The notes beneath the pieces are model-generated. The model searched no databases and was not told the DNA's origin. It saw nothing but the letters and a program-made list of their open reading frames with translations. Shown here piece after piece: positions 1 through 12,600 of a stretch of DNA of 64,000 bases; the stretch's first letter is position 1, and each line of letters begins with the position of its first letter. The position numbers and the translations under genes were made by a program. The stretch is from Ustilaginoidea virens (Eukaryota > Ascomycota > Sordariomycetes > Hypocreales > Clavicipitaceae), in assembly GCF_000687475.1 (NCBI RefSeq), contig NC_057318.1, positions 4,030,001 to 4,094,000 on the forward strand. Reading direction: 5' to 3'.

Positions 1-2518
1 GCCGTGGGGCTCCTTCTGGAAGGAAAGCGTGTGCTTCATCCAGTTCTTGTCGTCTCGTTCGGGGTAGTCCTCGCGGGCGTGGGCGCCACGCGACTCCTTG
101 CGGGCGGCGGCGGCCGTGGCGGTTTGCGACCTGGCAGCGCGACCCGCCATCGCGGTTAGCCAAGAAATACAGCGGCAAAGAGGAAGATGTGGGTGGGGGG
201 TTTGATTTCAGGAAAGGGGGGAGGAAGGGGGGAGGAAGGGGGGGGGGGGGGGGGGGGGGGCCAAAAACGGGTACGGTACGGTACGGTACGGTACGTACGC
301 GCAAGTCAGGAGGTTTCTCAGCTCCAGCGTCTCGACCAGGTCAGAGTTCCAGATCATGCTGCGGTCCTTGATGCCGACCTGCTTGAACAGCGGGTCAATC
401 TCCTGCATCTTGCGGACCCCCTCGTCCAGGCTCTCCTGCGTCCGGAAGACGGAAACGTCCGTCTGCATGGCCTTTTGCATGGCCAGGCGGATCTCGGCAG
501 TGCTCCTGGGCCCGTCCGAGGTGCGGACCTGGTCCAGCACGTCGATGTGCTCGGAGCCGGCGTCGGCCGCAAGCGGCTTGAGCTTCTCGCCGGGCTTGAA
601 GTTGTCGCGGATCGTGTGGGAGACTGCGCGGCCAAAGACGACGAGGTCCAGCAGAGAGTTGGCGCCGAGGCGGTTGGCGCCGTGGACCGACACGCAGGCG
701 GCCTCGCCGCAGGCGAACAGGCCGGGCACCACCTTGTCCTTGCCCTGCTCGTCAAGCGTCAGGACCTCGCCGGTGTAGCGGGTGGGGATGCCGCCCATGT
801 TGTAGTGGACGGTGGGCAGCACGGGGATGGGCTGCTTGCGCACGTCGACGCCGGCAAAGATGCCGGCGGTCTCGGAGATGCCGGGCAGGCGCTCGGCAAG
901 GATCTCGGCCGGCAGGTGGCTGAGCTGCAGGTAGATGTGGTCCTTGTCGGCCCCGACGCCGCGTCCGTCGCGGATCTCCATGGTCATGGACCGGGACACG
1001 ACGTCGCGCGAGGCCAGGTCCTTGGCGGTGGGGGCGTAGCGTTCCATGAAGCGCTCACCCTCCGAGTTGAGGAGGTAGCCTCCCTCGCCGCGAGCGCCCT
1101 CGGTGATGAGGCAGCCCGCGCCGTAGATGCCGGTCGGGTGGAACTGGACGAACTCGAGATCCTGGTTGGGGAGCCCGGCGCGAGCGACCATGGCCATGCC
1201 GTCGCCCGTGCAGGTGTGGGCGGACGTGCAGCTAAAGTAGGCGCGGCCGTAGCCGCCGGTGGCCAGCACCGTGTTGTTGGCCAGGAACCTGTGCAGAGTA
1301 CCGTCCTCCTGGTTGTAGGCCAGGACGCCACGGCACTCGCCGTCCTGCATGATCAAATCCAAGGCAAAGTACTCGATGAAGTAGTTTGTGTTGTGGGCAA
1401 GAGACTGGCCGTACAGGGTGTGGAGAAGAGCGTGGCCGGTTCGGTCGGCGGCGGCGCAGCATCGGTACGCCTGGCCGCCTTTGCCGTACTTTTGGGACTG
1501 ACCACCAAAAGCTCGCTGGTAACTGCGGGAGAAGAGGGAAAACGCAGGCGTCAACGTGGATTGCTTCTCGAAAAGGGAAATACTGACCCCCACCACCACC
1601 ACCCACCCCCAAGGATCAGGAAGAGGCTTACATCTTGCCGTCCTCGGTACGGGAAAAGGGGCAGCCGTAGTGCTCGAGCTCGATGATGGAAGCCGGAGCC
1701 TCGCGGGTCATGTAGTGAATGGCATCCTGGTCGCCCAGCCAGTCGGATCCCTTGACCGTGTCGTACATGTGCCATCTCCAGTCGTCCTCGTGCATGTTTC
1801 CGAGAGCTGCGTTGATGCCACCCTGGGCGGCGACGGTATGTGATCGGGTAGGGAAAAGCTTGGAGATGCAGGCCGTGTTGAAGCCGGCCTCGGCCAGGCC
1901 GAAGGCGGCACGCAGGCCCGCGCCGCCAGCACCCACGACGAGGGCGTCATACTCGTGGTCCTAGGTCAAACAACAGAGGGGGGGGGTGGCGGGTTAATCT
2001 CTCTGGGTGATTTTCCTTTTCAACACCCTGTTGAAGGGGTGGGTGGAGGGGGGGGGGGGGGGGGGGGGTTGCTTGGGGTAGCGAGCAACGCACAATGACA
2101 TTATATTTCGTGCTGACATGGGGAGAAGCCTCCTTGGCTCTCAGAGGGCTGGTTGCAACAACTCTGGCTGCGAGACGATCAGCCACGAGAAACGAAACGA
2201 GAAGAGAACCTGCGCCCATTGTTTCTCAAACTCACCGACTGGTCGCGTGGTGGAAAAGGCTCTTCTGGCCTGGCTTGTCGCCAGCCGGGACAACTACAAC
2301 ACGCGCGCGCGCATTAGCAAGCGGCCGCAAAAGCAGCCCGACACACGGCAGGCAGAAAGACGACGCAGAAGGCCCCCGATGACTCGGCGTGGCGGACAAG
2401 AGCGGGTTTCCTCCAGCCTATGCCGTTCCGGGGCCCGGGGGGGGGGGGTGTTCGAGAAAAGGGCACGCACGACGACAGAGCCAGAGGCCAGCTTTCTCAA
2501 AGCCATGGAGGAAGCCAT
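1..2518 (-). CDS. sdh1: Succinate dehydrogenase flavoprotein subunit, mitochondrial (3' end outside window)
   Basis: This is the catalytic FAD subunit of respiratory complex II; it oxidises succinate to fumarate in the mitochondrial matrix and feeds electrons to the iron-sulphur subunit. Deduced exons on the minus strand are 2518-2471, 2293-2236, 2167-2094, 1960-1632, 1522-299 and 130 to beyond base 1. Exons 1-3 encode a basic, Ser-rich presequence with the processing-type motif RRAFSTTRP. Exon 4 carries the Rossmann motif [18 protein letters not shown] and the region of the FAD-linked histidine, [10 protein letters not shown]. Exon 5 carries [15 protein letters not shown] and [13 protein letters not shown]. 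About 620 residues are visible of the usual 640-650, so only about 25 C-terminal residues are missing. All junctions preserve frame. The last intron (131-298) has a donor inside a GTACC/GTACG repeat and a long sense poly-C tract. Family identity is certain; the small presequence exons are inferred. Confidence 0.96.
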
Positions 2519-3411
2519 CGTTCAAGACGGTGTGGGCCGCGTTCAGAAGGCTGCGTGCGCGGGATATCGAGGCGCCGCGGCGGTTTGGGGGAGGCTTCGG
2601 CGGGAGATGTGGACAAGAGATTCAACCGGATTCCCATCCTGGAGTTTCCGGCTTGGAATCTTCAGCGTTTGTTGGTTCGGTTCCTCGGCCCAGCCAGCCA
2701 ATCAGCGGGCCGGCATTGGCAGGCCTCCGTCAACCACTCTGTCCCTCTTGTCTTACATAAGGCGACCGACCGACCTCCCTCTCGACCCGAATAAGAATAA
2801 ACCAGCCCCCGTGAAACCTCCCAAGGACGGCCCGTCCGGGGATATCCATTTCCTCGGCGTAGTCGTTGGATGTGTACTCCGTATACTTTTGCCGCCTGGG
2901 CCTCAACACAATCGCGGCTGAGCGGTTAATCCGCGGTTCCTCCTCTTTCGTTTCCATCATCGCCGCCGCCGCTGTCATGTCACATGAGAGTCAGCGGGCA
3001 TCGCGCATTGTCAAGCGCGCTGTACGACATGAGCCCCACAGGCTGCATGAATGCATGTGGCTTCTTCATGTCCAAGAGTCTTGCCTGCATTCAATGTTTT
3101 ACGTTTTACGTTTTACGTCTTACGCTTTACGCGGGGACTCCCCAGTCATGCATGCAATGCAATCCATGCTTCGAGCATCAAGCTTACGCCTCCGCATGAA
3201 TAACAATGCTCCCAGCCGTTTATATGTATTGACGTTTGCATAACAGCGTCGGACCTCAGGCAACAACAGACCGGCATTCCCTTCCATCCACCAAAAACAT
3301 GAAACAAAATAAAATAATTAAATAAAGTAAATTAAAGAAGTAAACAAGTAAAGAAATTGAATAGAGTAGAATAGAGAAGCCCCTACTACGGCGGCAGACG
3401 ACCTGCGGGCC
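2519..3411. promoter_or_regulatory. Spacer: sdh1 promoter and 3' side of the PX gene, with paired CCAAT boxes
   Basis: No gene is seen. The right-hand neighbour ends towards this spacer and sdh1 starts from it. A CCAAT box lies at 2698-2702 and an inverted one (ATTGG) at 2715-2719, about 180-200 bases upstream of the sdh1 start codon. CCAAT is the site of the HAP/CBC complex, which is known to control respiratory genes in fungi; its use here is inferred. A short tandem repeat of TTTTACG-like units lies near 3097-3132. Confidence 0.45.
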
Positions 3412-4096
3412 TCAATCTGCCAACACGTCCCGCAGCATGTCGAGAAAGTTGTCGTGCAGCTTGTGCACCTCGCTGATGCTGGGCTTCTTCGGCTCCCCCG
3501 CAGACCGTCGCAGCCTGTCCTGCTTCTTGGCCCGCCTGCGTCTCTCCGCCTGGATCGGATCCAGCTCGTCCTCCTCCTCCGCCTCTGCTTCGCTCTCGTC
3601 GTCGTCAATGTCCAGCCTCATCTCCTGGAGGTCCTGCCCGTCGAGGCCGAAATCCGACGAGTCGAAGCGCATCGCTACTGCGCCCACCGAGTTCGGCCCC
3701 TGGCCCTCGGCCGCCATCTTCTGCCTCGTCTTGTCGTGGTGCCACTTCTTCCTGGCCTCTTGCCACGAGATCAGGCCGTTGATCTCCTCCATGGCCTTGT
3801 CTCTGTCCACGGTGCCCGCCCCGACCCCGCCCTCGAACAGGGCGTTGACGTTCAGCGTCCCGTTCCTGGGGCCGTGGCGGAGGAATTCCAGGATGCCCTC
3901 GATCCAGCCCATGAGTCGCGTGAAAAGCCCGTTGTCGTGCGTGTGCACCTCGTGGACAAACTTGTAAAAGTTGTGCTCGTGCCGTTGGCACAGGTCGATG
4001 AAAGCTTGCACTGTCTGATTCGGATCCGCCGAAGCATCTTGCTCCCTGCACTTGTCGATAACCTGGTTGGAGAAGAAGCACAAACTTGTCAGTTCC

Positions 4097-4127
<31 letters not shown>

Positions 4128-6844
4128 AACAGGGGGGTCGTTTCTATCCCTTGCTAAATCCAGGGCCGTCATGGTCATAGTCATAATACCTTGATCATGT
4201 CGTCTATAAAGACTGCAAAGTCCGTCACGCTATTGTAGACATTGGCAGACTTGTATACTCTGACGAGGGGCTCGTAAAAGATGGTAAACAGGTCTCTGAA
4301 GAGCTTCAACGTCACTGGCTCTTCAATCAACTGCAACATCATTGCCTTGTCACGTTGTCGTATGCACAGCTTGAGAAGTTGCTTCAGGTAGGAAAAGAGT
4401 TGGGCGCCCTGCCTGAGCTCTTCATCCACGTTCTCGACGGCGTTGTTGAACGCGACGTAGGCGTTGAAGAGCCGTTGGACCTGTGCACCGGTTAATTCAG
4501 GCTCAATGAGGTCAGACCGCAGAATCGCGACGATGAGGTCAACCCTCTCATTTTCCGCCTCCGAGCGGATGCAAGTTTTGACCTCTTCGCTGGCGTCCGT
4601 GTATCTCTTCAGCTTGTCGGTAAACGTGGGGTCCGCAATCTTGTTCGTCAGGGCATCGATGGATTTCTGGAAGCTCTTGATCCCGTCACTCAAGGTCAGG
4701 GAGAATATCCGCTGCATCAGCGATCGAGCCCCAAAGGGTTGCGCCAGGAAAATATCCAGCACCCCGGACATGACGGCCGCTGGATTCGCGATTCGGATCA
4801 CGTTTTTGAGCACTGCGTATGGAATGAGCGAGTGGATGCGCTTGGCTTGAGCGAATAGCTCGGGGGAGTTGTCTTCGGCCAGAAAGAGGTGATAAATCAC
4901 AGCCGCGACCTCTATCCTCAGCCACTCGGCAAATTTCTGATATTGGAGGCTGAGGTCTTGAATTGTCTCCTTCTCCTTGATTTCTTTGAAGAGCATTGTC
5001 AGTCCGTTCTTTTCGACAATGTCTCGTCGGAATCTGGGGGGAAAAGAATACTTCATGTCAGTGAGCCTTCACTATAAGTCACGGGGGGGGGGGGGGGGGG
5101 CGGGCATCCGGGTGCCGGGCACTGACTGCTCCATGTACTCATCCAGCTCCGCGGCCCGTTTTCGGGCAATTTCGTAAAACTGCTTCTGTTCTTCGATCCG
5201 TTTCTCATCAACTGCCTTTCGTCTCAGGATGTCGTCGACGTCTTCATCTGTAGGAGTCATCGGCTCGCCGCTCAGGAACTCCAGCATGGCTTTAGTGTTG
5301 GCAATTTGGGGGTTGTGCAGCAAGGATCGCAAGAATGAGCGAAGAGAAACTCGCTGGCTCTCTCTCCACAAAACAACGCTCTATGCATCAAGATTAGCAT
5401 TTCTTTTTTATTACATTTCAGCAACACTTTCTCGTCTCGTCATGAGATACGTACGTCGTCGTCGTCGTCCTGCTTGTTGCTTTGCACGACGTTCCTCTGT
5501 TTCCCGTCAACGGACACTCGGGATGATTCCTTGGAGCCAATCGATCGGGCTGAGGCGGTTGAGCCGGGTCTCCTGTTAGCTGCCAACGTGTCAGTCATGA
5601 GCTATCCTCCCGTTTTACGAGACGGCCCAAACGTACTGGGTGCTGCTGGGGATAGAAGCGACGAAACTCCACCAGCAGGGGCGGGGGCACCAGTCATGCG
5701 AGTCGACACGGATGATACAGATGAACCGTCCGACTCGTCGGCATTGCTCCAACTTGTCCATAGCCCCGAAGCCGTCGTGCTGGACTTGTTCTTCTTTGGC
5801 AGGGGAGGGAGGATGCGGCCAGGCAGTTCCGTCCGCAATCGTCTGTACAGTTTGCTAAAGTCACCATATCTTCGCCCGACAAAATGTTCCAACTCTCCCT
5901 TTCGCTTGATCCTGAGGAGGAATTCGGCATGTTTGTGGTGTCTGATGTTGCGTTTGACAGAAATGAGGCGCACGCCGGCAACGTTGACGTCCCATCCATT
6001 GATATAATGGCCTTCAGGGATGCTGTGTATGACTCCCGTGTCAATCGCATTGCTGTCCACGATGTCGATTTCGGAAAACCGAATGCGCTCTTCGAATCCC
6101 GAGGAAGTGCCGATGCCAGAAACCATCATAAGCTCGACCATCTTCTGTGCCTTGATGGCCAACTTTCTACGCTTTGTTTCTTCGAGTCGGTCTTCAGAGG
6201 ACGAAATCTGCTTGCCTGCGAAAGATTCCAAGAACTGCAGAAGCTGTTAGATGCCAAGTGCGTGACAGAACAGATACTGCCAGTACGCACCACTTGCAGC
6301 TTATCCTGCCAAAACTCCTTTTCCTTGGCCTTATCGAGGAAAGGAAAGTCTCGAACGTGCTTGACGAATATATACCGAAGTATGGGCAGCTCGGATTCTT
6401 GGGGAGGCACTTCGCCATGTTCCGATCGAAATGGCGCTCCGAATCGCTGCAGAGCCGTAGGGGAGTTTAACTCGTTGATCTCCCATTGTGCTTGCTTGGA
6501 AAGCAGTTCGCGCTTGAGATCTGTCTCACAGCTTCCGTGTCAATGCATGCCCGCCTGTTCTTTTCGGTGGGGGTTTTTTTCTGGTTTTTTCTGTTTTTTC
6601 TTTTTTTTTTTCTTTTTCTTTTTTTTTTCTTTGTCTTTCCTAATTTTCTTCTTGGACATCGCGAATGAGGTGGGTGACTGGACAACATACAATGCTCTTG
6701 CTTGCCGGTCAAAGTTTGTCCCAGAGGATTAGGATTGGAGCTTATCTGTCGGATGGGGAGTTGATGCGTTTCAGACCCGGCTTGAACCGTGGTGGGTACA
6801 GCTACGTCTTCACCATTGGCGGTGACACTGGTGTCTCGGGCCAT
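3412..6844 (-). CDS. PX-domain protein with PX-associated N- and C-terminal domains (YPR097W/Lec1-like)
   Basis: This is a large cytosolic phosphoinositide-binding protein of the yeast YPR097W (Lec1) type, which has been linked to sterol and lipid-droplet distribution. Deduced exons: 6844-6691, 6520-6291, 6243-5633, 5572-5455, 5380-5127, 5033-4190 and 4062-3412, giving 953 residues. The start at 6844 has A at -3 and opens with MARDTSVTANG. Residues of about 80-200 form the PX-associated N-terminal region (KQEHYLKRELLSKQ, PILRYIFVKHVRDFPFLDKA). The PX domain begins near residue 208 (VGRRYGDFSKLYRRLRTELP, PPLPKK) and is split by a Ser-rich insertion before RESQRVSLRSFLRSLL. The rest is the helical DUF3818-type region, followed by an acidic and a basic C-terminal stretch. 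Exon 3 could instead start at 6234, nine bases further on, which fits the family slightly better. The intron at 5034-5126 holds a sense poly-C run and the one at 4063-4189 an (AAAG)n tract. Confidence 0.9.
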
Positions 6845-9511
6845 GATAACGTTGGAAGGAAAATGCGACGACCCGTTTCTGCAGCGTCGCTCCGGCGACA
6901 CTGAATCCGAGTAGCTGACGAAGAGACGGAAGAGGTTTCTACGAGTCCTCGCTTCTCGACGCAAAACGAGCACGGGGAGCGGGGAGCGGGGAGCGGGGAG
7001 CCTGGACCAGAGGAGGGAAGGCTTGCGACGAGGTCGACGACGACGACGAGGAAAGCTGGAGCGAGCTTAGCAGGACAAGGCGGCGGGGACACAGCCTCCT
7101 TTCCTTGTTGAATGGATCTAGCGGCAGTGAGGGGACAGCTGGAACACGGAAGTCTCCATCGATGGGATCGGGACCGGTTGTTGACAAAGGGTATTATGCC
7201 ACCTGGCTACCTAGTCTCTCATGAACGCCGCTGATGTCGGTCGGACTCGGACGCAGCCCAAACCCCAGCACCGGCAGCGGGAATGAAGCAGCGAATACGT
7301 CCGTCGGCAACAGAAGAAGCAGCGCGAATGGAAGATGACGGGGGAGGGGGACGAAGAGCAAAGCAGATGATGGTCGTGCATGGCAGGTGGGAACGCTAGA
7401 CTATAAATGGGTTGGCGATTCTATCCCGTCTGCTTTTGGGCAAATGTGACGACGGAAGCTCTTCGGCCCAGCCTTCTTTGACGTCCTTGGTCTCGGCCCC
7501 ACCAGACAATCATCCCCAAGGCAGGGAAGGAGGAAGGCACAGCCTCCGCCCATCACCGATGGATGGATGCATGCATGGCTTGGGCAGCCCGTCCCCGTGG
7601 AGTTGCAAAGACGTCTGTCTGGTCGACTTGGATAGCCAGAAGGATGGGGCGACGGGCGAATACCGCTGGTATGGAAGGCACAATATCTTTTTTGAGCCTC
7701 GCCGTCATCCCATCGGCAAGATGTGTCCAGGTCAAGTTGCATGCGCCTTCAATGGCCTCCCGCCGCTACATAGGGCCAGCGTTGAATTCGCTGGGAATTC
7801 AGGTGCCTTTGACCGTCTAGGCCCCTGAAACGTGCGCCCACGCCCGCTGAAAGCCAGCTCGTCCCGCTGCCTGGTGCACAACATTGAAAGTTCGTTTGGG
7901 GCAGGGTGCCTCGAAAGCCTACTGTTTATGTTGTGATGTGCGATACTATGTAGCATACCCTGCCGTCCAACGGTTGCCAGCATTGATTTCTTCTGAAACC
8001 TGTCTAAGCCTTAATAACTAACCCCTGCGATTCAATGCAAACGCCCCTTGCAAGCTACATGTATTGACGTGCTGTGCTATAAGATGACGCCCCTAGCTTC
8101 TTGGGAGTTGTAAGTAACAGCTAATACCCGAAACCGTCCGGTGAATGGGGAACTCCCCAAGTACGAACCAATTGATGATATGCTGAACGGCACGTGCAGT
8201 AGAATGGAAAATTAGCAAGTACTGTGTACTGTAGTGTTGCAGTGTCAAATGATTTGGAAAGCAGTCGAGGTTGACCTCCAAGGCCTGCCCGCCCAGCTAC
8301 TGGTCAGATACACCAGGCAGTTGACCCCTCGCGTTTTGCGTTCAGCCACAAGCGACAGGCACAGTTGGAAAAGGTTCAGCGAGGTGTTCCAGAAACCGAC
8401 GACAACATTTCCGCTCGATGCGTCTTTCCCGGGTCAGTTGACTGTTGACAGTGCAAAACGCCCAGGCAACAGACCAGACCAGACCAGACCAGACGCTTTC
8501 GAATGTTCGCCCCCCCTCCAACAGGCACCTAAATTCATCATGGGGTTTCTCACCAACGTCCAGGTACCTAGGTACCTACCTAGGCTGACCCCGTGACTCT
8601 TGTTCGCCCCCGTTCGGTATGTACTGTACGAACGGTGGTCAGCGAGCCTTGGCCCAATTACCCGGGTTGATGGCCATGGACAAACTTGCTTTTCCATGCG
8701 CAATGCAATCCAGTTTGATCCGACATGGCATCAAGGGGGCGTCATCGCGGTGACAACGCTGCCGATAGTTGCCCATGTGCGCGCATCCTGGGCCGTGACA
8801 AAGAGCCCCCAAGCGGCACCAACCCCCCGGGAGACCCGGACTCAAACTTCCCAGTACATAGTTATGCGAGCGTCGACCCGCTGCCGGCTTTCATGATCCT
8901 GATCCTTACATGTATCCAGGGACATCTCAGTCAGTGGATGGATCAGGCCCTGCTCAAGTACCGTACGCTGTTCCCTCATACGACAAGGGGGGGAGGGAAC
9001 GTCACCCTGCGCACCTCCACTTGACGGTGGCTGAGCGAGCAGCCGTCGCGTACTCTGTACGGAGTATATCCTGGCGTTTTCAAGCCTATCCGAGACTGCT
9101 CTGTGTCGCCCAAAGCTTGGCGGTCATTGGGAGTTCGCGCTGGCTTATGTTATCCTCCAACACGGAGCACGAGATGAGAACCTGCTGACGTATGTGTGCA
9201 GATTGGCCAAGGATTATGGTAGGCATCTCACGAGACATTCGACCGCCAAGACGTTGCAGATCCATGTGCTCAACAAAGTAAACTGCCAAAAAAACGTTTT
9301 GTCTTTCTATTGACTGAGGGTATCGACGCAGATGCTGTCAAGATGCAATGTAGCAATTTCAAAGCCGCCATGCAGACAAAGAGGGTGGGGAGGGGAAGAG
9401 AGAAGAAGAAAAAAGACACACGCTAGATAGCAAATTCCGTGACTAGGTAGTTGCTCGCCCAAAGCCACGGTCCCTAGCTCAGCAGTCGTCTTCAACCAGA
9501 AACGGTTCGTC
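6845..9511. other. Intergenic spacer, no gene seen
   Basis: The reading frames here are short, mutually overlapping and lack splice-consistent or family-like content. The right end of the PX gene opens into this spacer, so its promoter lies just above 6844. A (GGGGAGC) repeat is near 6974-7003, (ACCAG) repeats near 8470-8493, a CCTAGGTACC-type palindrome near 8563-8584, and a TACGGAGTA motif at 9058-9066. Confidence 0.6.
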
Positions 9512-10709
9512 TCAAAGCTCTCCAAACGCACGCAGCTGCTCCGGATCCGTAAGCGGCGCTTTCCAGAGCAACCTACGGCCCGACTCTTCCGTAGTCTCGC
9601 TCCTCCCGTCTGCGTTCGACGCGCCCAACCACGGCGGTATATTCGGGCTCATGGCGGCCTTCTGCTCGGCGGCCGGTTTGCCCCCTCCGTGGGCATGGTG
9701 CATCGCAATCATGAGCGCCGTGAAGACCAGCGCGACGGCCGTACCGACGAACCAGATGATCTTTAGCCTTCTGCGCGTCCGCTCCTGCCACTCCCTGTCG
9801 GCTTGTTCCCAGCGCTCGACGCGCTGCTGGACAAGGTCCACCCGCGAGGCGAGGGCAGATATCCTGTCCCGGCTCGCGTGGATCCTGGCCTGCAGCGCCG
9901 AGATCCTCCTCTGCTGGTCTTCCAGCCGGCCGGCAGCACCCAGCTGGCGGATGATGTCGCTTTCCAGATCGCAAGAGGACTTGGCAAACGCCTCGCAGGT
10001 CTGGTGCGAGTCGACAGCTAGGTCCGCGAGCGCGGCGACTGTGTTCTGCAGGGCGCTCATCTTTTCCAGCACAGAGTAGTACGTGTCGTCTAGCCGCTTC
10101 GTCATGGCGGTTGAGAGGGAGTTGAGGCCCGCCAGGGATTGCTTGAGTCCGCTGTCCACGGGGGGAGGGGGGTGGTTAGCAACATCCGTCACTGGGGTAG
10201 AAAAGAAAGAAAGAAGGAAAGAAGAAAGGAAAGAAGGAAGGGAGGAAGGAAGGAAGAGAAAAATCGCTCGACAGCATCGCCCCCAGCCCGACTTCTGATG
10301 GCTATGCTTACGTTTCTCGCATCGAAGCCTCCTGCTGCTCTCGTAGAAGCTTGGCGTCCCTGGCCCCGTCCCTGTCCCCCTCGGGCTCCTCTTGGCCATT
10401 TTCTCTGGGGCCTAGGATGCTCGCTCGTCGGCTCTCGTTGGGGCTCATCAACGGCGTCGTTGCCGCCGAGACGGGCATGTCGGTCGAGCTTCGTGCATGG
10501 GCGGCCCGGGTCGCCGACGAGAGCGCAGGCTGTTCCGTTTCGTGGGCCGACTGACTGTCCTGTCTCCGATGTTGGGGCGGCCGGCGAGGGAGCATCCCAG
10601 CCGAGGACGCAAGCTCACTCAGGGACCTCTTGATTTGGTGACGGCTGCTCGGTGGGGATGGGCATGTCTGTTTCACAGCGTCCGGACCTCGAGTACCGCG
10701 GGTCGACAT
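9512..10709 (-). CDS. Fungal hypothetical protein with coiled coil and one membrane segment
   Basis: I do not recognise this protein beyond a fungal-type hypothetical. Exons 10709-10312 and 10151-9512 give 345 residues. The start at 10709 (MSTRGTRGPD) has A at -3. The first 130 residues are Ser/Pro/Arg-rich and probably disordered. Residues of about 135-260 are heptad-rich and look like a long coiled coil (MTKRLDDTYYSVLEKMSALQ and onward). A single hydrophobic segment, IIWFVGTAVALVFTALMIAM, follows, and a polar tail of about 60 residues ends the protein. This order resembles tail-region-anchored tethering or SNARE-like proteins, but no SNARE signature was identified. The intron carries a sense C-rich tract just before its acceptor. 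The next gene leftward is across a 2.7-kb spacer. Confidence 0.75.
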
Positions 10710-11496
10710 GCTTGTTTTTGCGAATCGTGTTAAGGCTCCCCCCTTCGTCCCCCCCGATACCCGCTCTGTGTGACGCGCGCGGTTGGCGGCTTGGAACGGA
10801 GACAAGATTTGAGTGGCAAGGGACTACCAAAAGGTGGGGCCGCTTATGATTCCAAATTTCTTCACATGCCAGCAGTACAAGTCACGTGTCAAGCTTCCAA
10901 CAGATCTTCCCGACGTTAAGCACGTCATGTTTCCAATACGTCGATGAGATGTCAAGCGTGAATCAAATTCCGGCGTCTTTGTCGCTGGTCGTCTTTGTCT
11001 GTTGGTTAGGCTAGGGTTATTCCTAATCTGTCAAGGTCGATGTAGCCCAGCATCGCAGCATACGCCCAACGCCCAACGGATGGATCTCTCCACGACAGCG
11101 CCTACATGCCAGCATCGATTCTTATTCAATGAGAAATCCATTCCTGTAAACTCCTGGTCCTTCATTTCATCGTCCCGACGTGTTCTTTTTGCCCGAGTCC
11201 CACCAGCCCAATCCAAGCTGAGACTTGTGAAGGCTCCGATGACAGCCCGTTTTGTCGGATGAGCATTCCTGCAAGGCATCACATGGTTCAAGTCCAGACC
11301 CGAAGGACGAGAAAGACGATTGACCATGTAGAAATTACATGTACATATAAATATATATCAAAAAAAAAAGAGGTCTGGCTGGAGTTGGGACGGGTCAAGT
11401 TTGAATGCGTCTCCGCTCGAGGCGTACAGAGGTCGTTTTACGTCGCGGATGTCCAAGATAGCACACAACCGCTCATTAATCGTCTCGTGAATTGTC
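10710..11496. other. Spacer between CGR1 and the coiled-coil gene
   Basis: Nothing coding is supported. It should contain the promoter of the minus-strand coiled-coil gene and the 3' UTR of CGR1. It is moderately AT-rich around 11330-11370 (ATATAAATATATATC then an A-run), which could be the CGR1 3' UTR or polyadenylation area. Confidence 0.5.
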
Positions 11497-12030
11497 TCAT
11501 GAATTGATCAACTTGTTGCGCTTCTCCTTGCGTTTCAACCGCTCAACGCGTTTGCGGTGCATCGTCTCGGCCATTTTCTCAAATCGCTCACGCTCTTCCT
11601 TCTTGGCACGTTTTTCGCGGATTTTTCGTATTTTTTCCTGCCAGGCAAGGTATGGTGAATCCATCAGCTGGGCGTGATTCCAAAGCATGGGGGTCGGCAT
11701 GACCGCTTGATCCGATGCTGCTCCGGCAAGGGACAAATGCTCACCTGACGCGCCTCTTCCTTTTCGTCCTTCATCTCCTTCTCCTTGGCCTTCATCTGAG
11801 CCATAGCAGCTCTCTCTTTGGTCCGTCTCTCGTAGGACGTCAGCCCTTTTGTGGGGCGAAAGGCTTGTTTTTGCGCATGCCACTGCTTGCCTGCAGCCAA
11901 GGTCAGAACTAGCATCCTCAAGGGGCGTTTCCTCGGCCGATCCCGTACCATTCTTTCGCATTCCCAGCGGCTTTGCTGCTTTTTCCTGGCTGCCAGCAGC
12001 CACGAGGGTGGGTGCCTGGTCGTCAGACAT
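11497..12030 (-). CDS. cgr1: rRNA-processing protein CGR1
   Basis: CGR1 is a small, highly charged nucleolar protein needed for 60S ribosomal subunit biogenesis and pre-rRNA processing. Exons 12030-11949, 11890-11745 and 11637-11497 give 122 residues, the normal size for the family. Exon 1 ends in GMRKNG, exon 2 encodes [20 protein letters not shown] and a coiled, [16 protein letters not shown] stretch, and exon 3 encodes [18 protein letters not shown] followed by [16 protein letters not shown], the signature basic C-terminus. Introns are 58 and 107 bases with clean GT-AG borders. Without splicing the frame would read through low-quality sequence, so the three-exon model is well supported. 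Confidence 0.95.
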   Translation of the reverse strand: MSDDQAPTLVAAGSQEKAAKPLGMRKNGTGSAEETPLEDASSDLGCRQAVACAKTSLSPHKRADVLRETDQRESCYGSDEGQGEGDEGRKGRGASGEHLSLAGAASDQAVMPTPMLWNHAQLMDSPYLAWQEKIRKIREKRAKKEERERFEKMAETMHRKRVERLKRKEKRNKLINS

Positions 12031-12572
12031 TGTTCTTGAAGAGTGCTGGATGCTTGAGGGCATTCGTGGTTGTCATGCGCTTTGGGGCGCCAATCGGTGG
12101 GGGAGGGGGGGGGGGGGGAAGAAATAAACAAAAAGTGGCGCCCATGGAGAAGAGTTTCTGCCATCGAAACTCGCTCGCGCCAAGAGCGGGACCAGGCGGT
12201 GTGGTGTGGTCAGTGGCGCCACACCGGGGCAGAGCCGTGGCGCAAAGGGACGAGGGAAGTTGCAAAAGAGGGTCCAAATTAAATTGTGGCACGATACGAT
12301 AGATGCCTTTGTTTGCACCAAAGTGAATAACCGTCTGCTTGGGTCTGTCCCCCTGACGCAGTGATGTCAATGGATGATTGCAGCAAGTGCAAACCAGATA
12401 CGCGACGTGGCGTTTTCTTTGTGCAAGGGGTCCAGGGGAGTGCTCCGTACATCAAAACAATGTAAAAGATGCGGCGAGATGCCCGGGAGCTACAGTACGC
12501 ACTTGATGATGCCTTCAGCCAGCGAAGGGGGTTATTTAATGTATCTGCGCCGGTTGTCAGTCAGTCAGCCAA

Positions 12573-12600
12573 TTGCTCAACTTGCTCAACTTGCTCAACT
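12573..12600. repeat. 9-bp tandem repeat (TTGCTCAAC)x3
   Basis: Three perfect head-to-tail copies of a 9-base unit in intergenic DNA. Confidence 0.9.

Noticed and set aside
187..1686. 499-codon plus-strand frame opposite sdh1
   Set aside because: It is the antisense shadow of a GC-rich conserved gene and begins in a poly-G tract.
9512..10709. t-SNARE identity for the coiled-coil protein
   Set aside because: It has a coiled coil before a membrane segment, but a long tail follows the membrane segment and no SNARE-motif central Gln layer was identified.
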